Positions 1 to 6,980 of a stretch of 17,594 bases of DNA are shown piece after piece. Position numbers and translations under genes: made by a program. Within the stretch, counting starts at the first letter, position 1, and the number at the start of each line of letters is the position of its first letter. The stretch lies in the NCBI GenBank assembly GCA_015058265.1, contig SVCR01000008.1, positions 1 through 17,594 of the forward strand. The letters are read 5' to 3'. The notes beneath the pieces were generated by a model. It was not told the origin of the DNA and searched no databases. It worked only from the letters and a program-made list of their open reading frames with translations. This DNA comes from Clostridiales bacterium (GTDB lineage: Bacteria; Bacillota_A; Clostridia; Peptostreptococcales; Anaerovoracaceae).

Positions 1-397
1 TTATCACCTCGTCCATACTCTTAGCAGCAGGGTCACCCTCATAGCCGGCCTGTATATCCGTCTTAAGTATCTCCAGGATATCAGGAAGTGAATCGATCAG
101 TTCCTCCACCATATTCGCGGCATCTTCCGGATCGTCATACACGAGATTGAACGCCTGATTCAGGGCATCATAAGCCCTCATGAGCTCCCATGTTCTCTTT
201 TCGGTTTCGACGAACCTGCCGCGCCATTTTCCGTAATGGTACGGGAACATCGATGTGAGAAGGTGCTCTATGCTCTCCTCGACGATAGCCTCCATGCCCA
301 GGAATCTTCCCTCGTTAGGCTTTGTATCTATTGCGGTCATTCTGCCGGCGATGTCTTCAAGATGCGCCGCGCCGGCCCCCTTGCTGTGTACTGTCAC
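1..397 (-). CDS. Serine O-acetyltransferase (EpsC/CysE-like), N-terminal part, cut by the window edge
   Basis: Serine acetyltransferase makes O-acetylserine from serine and acetyl-CoA, the first step of cysteine synthesis in the cytoplasm. About 132 residues are visible. They form the mostly helical N-terminal domain and end in DIQAGYEGDPAAKSMDEVI, the conserved run just before the hexapeptide-repeat catalytic domain in the EpsC-type family; that catalytic domain lies beyond the edge. The start is GTG at 395-397, chosen because a stop codon directly precedes it in frame and a strong GGGGAGGA ribosome binding site lies at 402-409; no ATG upstream is possible. It follows the TSCPD gene by 63 nt on the same strand and is probably co-transcribed. 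The identification rests on remembered family sequence, without alignment. Confidence 0.8.
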   Translation of the reverse strand, partial: MTVHSKGAGAAHLEDIAGRMTAIDTKPNEGRFLGMEAIVEESIEHLLTSMFPYHYGKWRGRFVETEKRTWELMRAYDALNQAFNLVYDDPEDAANMVEELIDSLPDILEILKTDIQAGYEGDPAAKSMDEVI

Positions 398-459
398 TTA
401 TTCCTCCCCGATTGCATCATAAGTCCCGGCTGCATTCGATACAGTGATCCGGCTGCAGC

Positions 460-717
460 TTAAGCTCCGATACCGGCTGCCTGCCTGAGTGCTTTGCTCA
501 ACTGATCAGGGCACGATGTGTCCTTAAAGCCGCACTTTGTTCCTTCGAGCCTTTCGATCACGTCTTCCGCTTTCATGCCTTTGATAAGCTTTGAAATGCC
601 AGACAGGTTGCCGTTGCAGCCTCCCGTAAAGACGACATCTTTGATTATATCCCCGTCAAGCTCGATCTCTATCATCATAGAGCACACGCCTTCAGGGTAA
701 TAAGTAAATTTGCTCAT
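460..717 (-). CDS. TSCPD domain protein (TIGR03905-like), 85 aa
   Basis: A small protein of unknown function carrying the TSCPD motif near its C-terminus (residues 67-71, continuing QL). The same domain occurs at the C-terminus of some B12-dependent ribonucleotide reductases, and stand-alone copies are common in Clostridia. Four cysteines are visible at residues 12, 34 (in TGGCNGN), 62 and 69; their spacing suggests a metal or Fe-S site, which is inference. The ATG is preceded by AGGAGAG. No signal peptide or membrane segment. It sits between the HD-domain gene (41 nt away) and the serine acetyltransferase gene on the same strand, so it probably belongs to the same transcript. The family call is firm; the function is not known. 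Confidence 0.85.
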   Translation of the reverse strand: MSKFTYYPEGVCSMMIEIELDGDIIKDVVFTGGCNGNLSGISKLIKGMKAEDVIERLEGTKCGFKDTSCPDQLSKALRQAAGIGA

Positions 718-758
718 TCCTACTCTCCTGTGTTTGCAATAGAATTCACGAGAATCGA

Positions 759-1334
759 CTAAAGGCCGATCTGATCAGCTATCTCTCTCATTGATTCGAG
801 TGCTATATCAATAAACTCATCCCACGTGATACCCGTCTTCTCTATCAGACTCATATACTGTCTGTTGGCACCCGCAGCGAATCTCGATTCCTTGAATCTC
901 TTGTTAACAGATTTATGCTTAACACTTGCTACTTTCTTATCCGGATATATCTGAGCGACGGCTTTGACGAATCCGGACATCGGGTCAGCTGCGATGAGAG
1001 CGTACTCGAGTGTGGTCTCGGGCTGTTTTCCGCAAACCGGGTTGTGTGACATGATGGCATTCTCCATTACAGGATCGCCAAACCCCTCATCTCTGAGGAT
1101 CTTAGCGGATGTAGGTCCGTGAGTTGCGAAGTCATCTCTCCACGGGCATGTCTCCTCGTCGAGGTCATGCAGCAATCCGCAGATTCCCCAATACTCAACA
1201 TCATCAGGGGCGAGCCTCTTTGCAAGGCCTCTCATGATAGCTTCTACAGCGTAGCTGTGAGTGATATAGTTTTCTCCTTTTACATACTTGTGCAGCAGAT
1301 CATTAGCCTGCTCCCTTGTAAGCTTAGCTTCCAT
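759..1334 (-). CDS. HD-domain metal-dependent hydrolase, 191 aa
   Basis: A soluble HD-superfamily protein. Members are usually metal-dependent phosphohydrolases acting on nucleotides or other phosphate esters; the substrate here is unknown. The signature residues are in order: His26 (THSYAVEA), His56-Asp57 (LLHDLDEE), His97 (MSHNP) and Asp117 (AADPMSG). The frame stays open upstream to a TTG at 1415, but that codon has no ribosome binding site. The ATG at 1332-1334 has GGAG nine nt ahead and begins at the natural start of the domain, so I use it. The gene lies 121 nt downstream of purine nucleoside phosphorylase on the same strand, so a role in nucleotide or nucleoside salvage is possible but unproven. 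Confidence 0.82.
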   Translation of the reverse strand: MEAKLTREQANDLLHKYVKGENYITHSYAVEAIMRGLAKRLAPDDVEYWGICGLLHDLDEETCPWRDDFATHGPTSAKILRDEGFGDPVMENAIMSHNPVCGKQPETTLEYALIAADPMSGFVKAVAQIYPDKKVASVKHKSVNKRFKESRFAAGANRQYMSLIEKTGITWDEFIDIALESMREIADQIGL

Positions 1335-1455
1335 TCCTTGATTCTCCGTATTTGTTTCAATATGTGATAGTGCTTCGGCTCTTCGGATCGATATACGATC
1401 ATCCGTTTCAGCCAATGGTTATTCTACAATAAATAAATTGATTTGCAAGGAACTT

Positions 1456-2277
1456 CTACACTGAAAGGGCGAGATCTACAACTTGTGCGAACTTCTTCTG
1501 GGCGGCTATTCCCGTTTCAATTACCTCATCTCCGCTCAGCTTTCTCTCCACCATTCCGGCAGCCATATTACCTAGCAATGATATACCAATAACTTCCAGG
1601 CCTGCATGATTAGCGACTATCGCCTCAGGCACCGTGGACATTCCGACTGCGTCTCCGCCGATCGTACGCAGGAATCTGATCTCCGCAGGAGTCTCAAAGC
1701 TCGGTCCGGACATCATTACATATACGCCGGAAACAAGGACTATGCCCTTGCCTGCTGCTCTTTTGATAAGTTCAGATCTGAGATCCCTATTATATAAGTA
1801 AGTCATATCAGGGAATCTCTCTCCGTATTTATCATAATTCGGTCCCATAAGAGGATTTGTTCCGGACAGGTTGATATGGTCTCTTATCACCATAAGCTGT
1901 CCTGCAGGGTAGTTATAATTGATACTTCCTGCAGCGTTGGTGATGATAAGTCTCTTGATACCGAGCTCTATCAGAACTCTTACAGGGAATACCGAGACTT
2001 CCATATCACAGCACTCGTAATAATGGAACCTGCCGGCAAGGACAACGACCTTCTTTCCCATATGATCCCCGAATACCAGCTCGCCTCTGTGACTGGCTAC
2101 CTCACCTTTATGAAAATGAGGGATCGTTTCATAAGGCATTACGATCTGATTTTCGATCCTGTCCGCATAGTCATTCAATCCTGACCCCAGAATTATGCCG
2201 ACTTTAGGACAATCAACGCCCTTGTTTCTAAGAAACTCAGCAGTTTCTACGATCTTCGCTTCCATTTCCTTACTCAT
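1456..2277 (-). CDS. punA: Purine nucleoside phosphorylase, trimeric PNP-I type
   Basis: Splits inosine or guanosine (and deoxy forms) with phosphate into the free base and ribose-1-phosphate, a purine salvage step in the cytoplasm. Residues 1-273 carry the PNP-I signatures in order: phosphate-binding GSGL (31-34), HFHKGEVASHRG (54-65), GRFHYYEC (82-89), TNAAGS (113-118), GPSFETPAEIR (191-201, containing the base-contacting Glu) and GGDAVGMSTVPE (207-218), then an Asn in LLGNM (about 237) that matches the purine-binding Asn. Length is normal for the family. Two starts overlap, GTG 2278-2280 and ATG 2275-2277; the ATG is preferred because AGGAGG at 2286-2291 lies 8 nt from it. It sits between larC2 and the HD gene on the same strand. 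Confidence 0.93.
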   Translation of the reverse strand: MSKEMEAKIVETAEFLRNKGVDCPKVGIILGSGLNDYADRIENQIVMPYETIPHFHKGEVASHRGELVFGDHMGKKVVVLAGRFHYYECCDMEVSVFPVRVLIELGIKRLIITNAAGSINYNYPAGQLMVIRDHINLSGTNPLMGPNYDKYGERFPDMTYLYNRDLRSELIKRAAGKGIVLVSGVYVMMSGPSFETPAEIRFLRTIGGDAVGMSTVPEAIVANHAGLEVIGISLLGNMAAGMVERKLSGDEVIETGIAAQKKFAQVVDLALSV

Positions 2278-2373
2278 CACGTTTTCCTCCTAAAGATATT
2301 TCGAAACAATTGCCGTTCGACCCCCTGCGTTAAACGACGAATTCCCGATCCCTTTTGAAAGCAACTTTTTTCA

Positions 2374-2826
2374 TCATATTATACTCTCAATGAGTTCCCG
2401 CGCATCAGATATGCTGATCCCTTTCTCTTTCGCTATACGAGCCAGATCCTCATATTCGTATTTGCTTCTGGATACTCCGTAACCGCTCACTGTCTTACGC
2501 CTTACTTTTCCGTACGGCGTGTCTATCACATCGATTGTTCTGTCCAGAATGTATCTGTCTGATATTATCTCGCGGATCCCGATCGTAGAAGTATAACGGA
2601 AGATCAACTCGATCATCCTCTTCTTCTCTTCCTCTGAATCCTCGCACATGACCGTCATTATCATCCCCGGCCGCCCTTTTTTCATAACTACCGGATCCGT
2701 GTTGACATCCTTCGCGCCGGCCTCCATAAGCATCTCGGCAGCGAAAGCTATCTCCTCAGCCGTCATATCATCGATATTGCATTTGAATTCGCAAACGCGA
2801 TCCCTGCTGCCTTCATTACACGACAT
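2374..2826 (-). CDS. larC2: LarC C-terminal domain (LarC2) as a separate 150-aa protein
   Basis: LarC inserts nickel into the pincer nucleotide cofactor used by lactate racemase and related enzymes. The sequence matches only the C-terminal domain of LarC (DUF111 C-terminal part): FKCNIDDMTAEEIAFA near residue 14, then EAGAKDVNTDPVVMKKGRPG, then a helical C-terminus. In Lactobacillus plantarum this domain (LarC2) is joined to LarC1 by programmed frameshifting. Here the region upstream is the end of larE, and no LarC1-like frame exists, so this is a free-standing LarC2. The ATG follows GTGAGGAAA. It begins 38 nt after larE, suggesting co-transcription. Length (150 aa) is what is expected for this domain alone. 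Confidence 0.85.
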   Translation of the reverse strand: MSCNEGSRDRVCEFKCNIDDMTAEEIAFAAEMLMEAGAKDVNTDPVVMKKGRPGMIMTVMCEDSEEEKKRMIELIFRYTSTIGIREIISDRYILDRTIDVIDTPYGKVRRKTVSGYGVSRSKYEYEDLARIAKEKGISISDARELIESII

Positions 2827-2864
2827 ATTGTTTCCTCACTTCCGGCATTCATCTTCTAGACCTG

Positions 2865-3632
2865 CTAACGCAGCTTGCTGTCGATAATCACTTCTGAATA
2901 ATACTCCGCCAAAGCCTTCTTGATCTCGTTTTCTCTGTCGCGGACCATCTCGGCTTGTTCAGCGGTGACCTGTACAAGAGCTTTATCTCCCCTCATCCTG
3001 ACCCGGAAGTCTCTGAACCCCATGCCGTAAAGCAGCGACTCTGCGTTTTCGGTTCGCTCCAGCTTGTCTCCGGTTATCACCTCGCCGGTCATTATCCTGG
3101 TCGCAAGGCATGCATATGCAGGTTTATTCCACACCGGCAATCCGGCTTCACGACTCAGCTCTCTTATCTCTGTTTTGGTCAAGCCGCACTCTCTGAGAGG
3201 TGATCTGACTCCGAATTCTCCGAGAGCCTTCCACCCGGGTCTGTCAGCAACATCGTCCGAGGCATTGGTCCCGTCACAGATGATCCGATATCCGTCCTCT
3301 TCCGCGGCTCTTCTGATGCATCCCATTATGACCTTTTTGCAATAGTAGCATCTGTCAGGCGGATTACTGCATACTACCTGATCAGCCAGGACATCAGCTT
3401 TGATCACTTTCAGTTCGATCCTCTTATCCCCGGGGATGAGCTTCTCTATACACTCAACAACAGACACAGCATCCTTGAACTCAAACTCCGGCTGGAACTG
3501 TGAGCTGACATAATAAGCAGTCACTGTGCACCCTGCTTTGGCCGCGGCATACAGCAGATATGAAGAATCCACACCTCCTGAAAAAGCGATTGCCGCCCTC
3601 TTATTCTTTTCAAAAAACTCTTCTATCTTCAT
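2865..3632 (-). CDS. larE: LarE, ATP-dependent sulfur transferase for the nickel-pincer cofactor
   Basis: LarE adenylates the pyridinium dicarboxylate mononucleotide and inserts sulfur, as a cytoplasmic step of nickel-pincer nucleotide synthesis. The N-terminal PP-loop ATPase motif SGGVDSS is at residues 18-24. Cys175 in KPAYACLATR sits at almost the same residue number as the sacrificial Cys176 of L. plantarum LarE. There is also a Cys95-x2-Cys98 pair in PDRCYYCKK, so a cluster-bound variant of sulfur transfer cannot be excluded. Total length of 255 aa is typical. The start is set by the PP-loop position and an AAGGGGGG ribosome binding site. First gene of the leftmost minus-strand unit; larC2 follows 38 nt later. 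LarB is not in the window. Confidence 0.92.
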   Translation of the reverse strand: MKIEEFFEKNKRAAIAFSGGVDSSYLLYAAAKAGCTVTAYYVSSQFQPEFEFKDAVSVVECIEKLIPGDKRIELKVIKADVLADQVVCSNPPDRCYYCKKVIMGCIRRAAEEDGYRIICDGTNASDDVADRPGWKALGEFGVRSPLRECGLTKTEIRELSREAGLPVWNKPAYACLATRIMTGEVITGDKLERTENAESLLYGMGFRDFRVRMRGDKALVQVTAEQAEMVRDRENEIKKALAEYYSEVIIDSKLR

Positions 3633-3668
3633 CCTACCCCCCTTCTACCCCGGAAGACCTATTAATAT

Positions 3669-3697
3669 ATTATAATTTTAACGAGAGCGGATTTCTA
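3669..3697 (-). promoter_or_regulatory. Possible larE promoter (weak)
   Basis: On the minus strand a TATAAT -10 box lies at 3669-3674, about 37 nt before the larE start. The sequence 17 nt further upstream is GTAGAA, a poor -35 box, so only the -10 element supports this. The AT-rich stretch between 3660 and 3680 is otherwise unexplained. Confidence 0.3.
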
Positions 3698-3828
3698 CCC
3701 TCATCATATATCACAGATCTGCTCAAGAGGATCCTCTGCATCGCAGTATGCAAAATGCCCGGTTTATGTCTTCGAAAATACAGAAATGTTACTATTTGTT
3801 TATGTATTCTTTTAGAACATGATTTCCC

Positions 3829-3857
3829 TTGACACTTTGTTTTTAAAACTGTACAAT
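3829..3857 (+). promoter_or_regulatory. Strong sigma-A promoter of the large non-coding RNA
   Basis: A perfect -35 box TTGACA (3829-3834) and a TACAAT -10 box (3852-3857, one change from consensus) are separated by exactly 17 nt. This is the best promoter match I can see in the window. Transcription would start near 3864, and no open reading frame of convincing quality follows. It points away from larE, whose start codon is about 200 bp to the left on the other strand. Confidence 0.85.
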
Positions 3858-3960
3858 CTAGACAAGCTCAAGGGAAGAAAGAAATCGAGCCGGTCATGGG
3901 AATGACAGCAGGATCCGGAACCGTATAATGGCATTACGGGAAAGAGATCAGGCAATAACA

Positions 3961-4153
3961 AAGTACACCTCAGTACTTAGCGAAGTGGAACAAGTACAGA
4001 GTTGGAAGAAGTAGGCAGTGGAAGAATTACATGAGCGTATAGATACGCAACGGAAAAGTACATAGCCGAAAGAGTACACAAGGGAAAAAGTACACAGGAG
4101 CGTAGATATCATCTCAGGTGATAGCGAGATGGTCAGACAGTACAAGGTAGTAC
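3961..4153 (+). repeat. GTAC-motif tract inside the large RNA
   Basis: Eight GTAC sites fall within about 190 nt, at 3963, 3973, 3994, 4058, 4074, 4090, 4140 and 4150, most of them in the context AAGTACA or GAGTACA. Three consecutive copies at 4058, 4074 and 4090 are exactly 16 nt apart and share a purine-rich unit of the form GGAAAAGTACA. The first two pair with each other as a 6-bp hairpin. The rest may be exposed single-strand motifs or may pair with each other, since GTAC is self-complementary. Confidence 0.6.
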
Positions 4154-4416
4154 AGAAGGAAGAAGTGAGACCGGCAGCGGAAAATGTGCCGGAAGGCACA
4201 GAAAAGGAGGTATAGGCCAATGGGAACATTTGAGAAAGAGGTTATCCTGTTATAGGAACTCTGCAAAGCCAACCTGCTTACAGGTATCAGATAAGTGAAA
4301 AGAGATAGAAAGATATACAACAGATCAAACTTATCAGGATAACCGCACAAGAACAGAAATTAATGATTCAGGAATTGAAAACATTCTAAATACAATTGAA
4401 TAACTTTATACGAATT

Positions 4417-4443
4417 AAAGGACGGGTAACGACCCGTCCTTTT
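4417..4443 (+). terminator. Intrinsic terminator of the large RNA, possibly also of asd
   Basis: An 11-bp perfect stem (4417-4427 with 4432-4442) rich in GC, a 4-nt AACG loop, and a T run on the plus strand. The minus-strand side ends TTTAATT, so it may also stop the asd transcript arriving from the right, whose gene ends at 4537. Confidence 0.9.
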
Positions 4444-4536
4444 CTGATATTGCTATGAACTTATGCTTGGCTTATAGGACTTACAGGAGAAAATGCCGGA
4501 AACCCGCTGACCTGAAAAGTCCGGGGTGACCATGGA

Positions 4537-5574
4537 TCACTCAGTGACCAGAAGCTCCGCGATCTGTACCGCATTGGTAGCTGCGCCCTTTCTTACCTGG
4601 TCTCCGCAGCACCAGAGATTAATGCCGTTGTCAGAGACAAGGTCTTTTCTGATCCTTCCGACATATACGATATCCTGATTGGATGTAACTATAGGCATTG
4701 GATATACGTGGTTGTCTCCGTCATCATACAGCTTAGCGCCAGGTGCTTCGGAGATAGCTTTTCTGACATCGTCAAGATCCAGCTTATCTTCAGTGATCAC
4801 ATTTACAGAAATAGCATGAGATCTTTCCACAGGTACTCTGACACAAGTGCAGGACACCTTGAGATCAGGCAGATGCATGATCTTACGACCTTCGTTCTGC
4901 AGCTTCATCTCTTCTGAAGTGTATCCGTTTTCGCCAAAGCCACCGATCTGCGGGATGAGATTGAACGCGATCTGATGCTGGAATACTTTCGGCTCGATCT
5001 CTGCTCCGTAGGAATTGCCCTTTCCGCCGTTTGCTCTTGCTTCAAGGATAGCCTCGGATTCAGTGTACATTTCGATCGGACCTGCTGCTCCGGCTCCGCT
5101 TGTTGCCTGATATGTAGAAGCATACAGAGCTTTGATCTCAGACAGCTTGTTGATCGCATTGATCGCAACCACTGTGATGATGGTCGAGCAATTCGGGTTA
5201 CTGATGATCCCGTTGTTCTTCAGAGCATCCTCAGGATTGATTTCAGGAACTACAAGCGGAACAGCCGGATCCATTCTGAAAGCTGATGAATTGTCAACAA
5301 ACACTGCGCCGGCAGCTTTGATATGCGGTGCCATTGCTTCGGCGATATCATTTTCAGATGCGCCAAGCACTATATCGAGTCCGTCAAAAGCTGTCTCGCA
5401 TGTCCTCTGAACTGTCACTTCACCGAATGGTGTCTGCAGTTTCTTTCCTTCAGATCTTGCGCTGGCAAGACATCTCAGTTCGCCAACAGGAAAGTTTCTT
5501 TCTCCAAGGACCTTGATCATCTCCTGGCCGACAGCTCCGGTCGCACCCATAACTCCGACATTGTATTTTTTCAT
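4537..5574 (-). CDS. asd: Aspartate-semialdehyde dehydrogenase
   Basis: Reduces aspartyl phosphate to aspartate semialdehyde with NADPH, the branch point to lysine, threonine and methionine. The N-terminal Rossmann motif GATGAVGQEM is at residues 10-19. The catalytic Cys129 lies in SNPNCSTI and the active-site His253 in RSHAISV, both at expected positions; DNSSAFRMD and GAGAAGP are also family motifs. Length 345 aa is typical. GAGGTG precedes the ATG. It is the third gene of the hom-ask-asd unit, starting 60 nt after aspartokinase. No unusual residues seen. Assignment is firm. Confidence 0.97.
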   Translation of the reverse strand: MKKYNVGVMGATGAVGQEMIKVLGERNFPVGELRCLASARSEGKKLQTPFGEVTVQRTCETAFDGLDIVLGASENDIAEAMAPHIKAAGAVFVDNSSAFRMDPAVPLVVPEINPEDALKNNGIISNPNCSTIITVVAINAINKLSEIKALYASTYQATSGAGAAGPIEMYTESEAILEARANGGKGNSYGAEIEPKVFQHQIAFNLIPQIGGFGENGYTSEEMKLQNEGRKIMHLPDLKVSCTCVRVPVERSHAISVNVITEDKLDLDDVRKAISEAPGAKLYDDGDNHVYPMPIVTSNQDIVYVGRIRKDLVSDNGINLWCCGDQVRKGAATNAVQIAELLVTE

Positions 5575-5634
5575 TTCCGCACCTCTTTTTCTTTTATATG
5601 TTCTAAACTATTATAGCTTATCCATGAAATTGCT

Positions 5635-6960
5635 TTATCTTGCAAAGCTGTCATACAGGACTCTGACTGCCCGCTCGAAATCTTTAGTGTAAACACCGAC
5701 CATGATGTTGATCTCGTCAGCACCCTGCTCGATAGTTCTGATGTTGATCTTATTCTCACCCAGAGCTTTGAAGATCTTCCCCGAGATTCCTGTTCTGTAG
5801 GCCATCTGTCTTCCTACTATCGCGATCAGACTTATGCCTTCCGTCAGCTCACAGCTGTCTATCCCCTCGTTCTCTTCCAGCTCATGCATCAGATCATATT
5901 TTCTGGTCTCAATGCTTTCGCTCGGAAATACGACTGAAAAGCTGTCCACGCCGCTCGGGATCTGCTCTACCGGTACCCCGTAACGGTCAAATATCGCCAG
6001 CACCTGACGGAGAAGGGCTATCTTGTTCTCCCCTATCCTGCTCTTGTAAATGTTGATGATCGAGAAATTCTTCTTGCCGGTGATGCCGGTGACGAATCTT
6101 TCGTGCTCCTCTTCAAGCTCATCATCAAAGCTTTCTCTGATTATAGTTCCCGGATCTTCCGGAGCATTGGTGTTCCTGATATTTACCGGAATATCCTTGA
6201 GCCTGACCGGGAAGACCGTATCCTCATGCAGTACTGAAGCGCCCATGTAGCTCAGCTCACGCAGCTCATCATAAGTGACTCTGGCTATGGTCTTAGGATC
6301 TTTGACTATCCTCGGATCCACCATCAGGATCCCGGAAACATCCGTCCAGTTCTCATATATATCAGCATTCAGATATGATGCTGCCAAAGCACCGGTGATA
6401 TCCGAGCCGCCTCTCGGGAACACATGGATCTCTCCGTCAGGAAGAGCTCCGTAGAATCCCGGTGTAACTATATTTCCGTATACATCGAAAAGCTCTTTGA
6501 GCCTGGCTTCAGATGACTTGTTGTCTACCTTGCCGTCATAATCAAACATCAGCCACTCTGACGAGTCCGCAAAATGGAATCCGAGGTACTCAGCCATCAG
6601 TCTCGCGCAGAAGTATTCCCCTCTTGATACGATATAGTCTACTGATGTTTTCTTATTGACTGATGAGAATGTCTCATCTATTTCCTTATCGATATCGATA
6701 CTGAGGCCGCACTCTTCAGCTATCTCATGATAGCGGTCCCTTATCATCTTAAGGATGTTGTCAAACTGAACGCCATATCTGATATGAGCATGAACGAGAT
6801 ACAGCAGATCAGTTATCTTATTATCCGAACTGTTTCTCTTTCCCGGCGCAGATACTACAACTACGCGGCGAGACTCATCAGCTCTGACGATATCTCTTAC
6901 TTTACCGAACTGAGAGCTGTCACTTACACTCGACCCGCCGAACTTTATTACTTTTAGCAT
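5635..6960 (-). CDS. Aspartate kinase with C-terminal ACT domains
   Basis: Phosphorylates aspartate, the committed and usually feedback-controlled step of the aspartate family. The kinase domain shows VIKFGGSSV (4-12), SRGE (112-115) and GGSDITGA (184-191). The last roughly 140 residues, from about 300, look like paired ACT domains, including SLIAIVGRQM and INIRTIEQGADEINIMVGV, which normally bind lysine or threonine. Length 441 aa fits monofunctional aspartokinases with an insertion-bearing kinase domain. The ATG has GGAGG five nt ahead and lies 20 nt after hom. Being between hom and asd, and opposite thrC, suggests it is the threonine-branch isozyme, which is inference; the feedback ligand cannot be read from sequence. 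Confidence 0.95.
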   Translation of the reverse strand: MLKVIKFGGSSVSDSSQFGKVRDIVRADESRRVVVVSAPGKRNSSDNKITDLLYLVHAHIRYGVQFDNILKMIRDRYHEIAEECGLSIDIDKEIDETFSSVNKKTSVDYIVSRGEYFCARLMAEYLGFHFADSSEWLMFDYDGKVDNKSSEARLKELFDVYGNIVTPGFYGALPDGEIHVFPRGGSDITGALAASYLNADIYENWTDVSGILMVDPRIVKDPKTIARVTYDELRELSYMGASVLHEDTVFPVRLKDIPVNIRNTNAPEDPGTIIRESFDDELEEEHERFVTGITGKKNFSIINIYKSRIGENKIALLRQVLAIFDRYGVPVEQIPSGVDSFSVVFPSESIETRKYDLMHELEENEGIDSCELTEGISLIAIVGRQMAYRTGISGKIFKALGENKINIRTIEQGADEINIMVGVYTKDFERAVRVLYDSFAR

Positions 6961-6980
6961 AATCCTCCGATCCTCTTCTG

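Larger units (their letters stand above)
3864..4444 (+). ncRNA. Candidate large structured non-coding RNA, about 580 nt
   Basis: The stretch lies between a near-consensus promoter and a strong intrinsic terminator and has no credible reading frame: stops occur in all three plus frames. Many helices can be drawn: 3893-3897/3902-3906 (GGGA loop), 3961-3966/3973-3978, 4035-4039/4044-4048, a 7-bp helix 4107-4113/4117-4123, a 6-bp helix 4185-4190/4195-4200 closed by GGAA, and a bulged 9-bp helix 4366-4377/4393-4401. A perfect 10-bp long-range helix 4240-4249/4335-4344 encloses a 4-bp hairpin at 4274-4285 and a 6-bp stem 4291-4296/4329-4334, forming a junction. The strand is markedly purine rich. 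Size, promoter, terminator and lack of coding fit the large ornate RNA classes of Firmicutes such as ROOL, but I cannot confirm membership from memory; it may be a new class. It is not tmRNA, RNase P, 6S or SRP by any motif I know. Confidence 0.7.

Noticed and set aside
236..463. Plus-strand open frame at 236-463
   Set aside because: It is antisense to the serine acetyltransferase gene, which has a better start signal and recognisable sequence.
1335..1415. Longer start of the HD-domain protein (TTG at 1415)
   Set aside because: No ribosome binding site; the extra 27 residues lie outside the domain, and the ATG at 1334 has GGAG at good spacing.
3961..4153. CRISPR array in the GTAC tract
   Set aside because: Units are short and variable, with no long identical repeats, no regular spacers and no cas genes.
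4069..4213. A plus-strand frame of about 48 codons that looks mildly protein-like (contains MVRQYKVVQKEEVRPAAENV)
   Set aside because: It opens right after a stop, has no start with a ribosome binding site, and covers several well-formed hairpins. It could be a decayed gene, but structured RNA explains more.
3948..4350. Open frames on the minus strand (3948-4229 and 4114-4350) across the large RNA
   Set aside because: They have no ribosome binding site, are rich in Ser, Cys, Leu and Phe as expected from the complement of a purine-rich strand, and oppose the strong promoter and terminator on the plus strand.
3864..4444. Known housekeeping RNAs (tmRNA, RNase P, 6S, SRP)
   Set aside because: No tRNA-like ends, no RNase P conserved core, and wrong size or shape for 6S and SRP.
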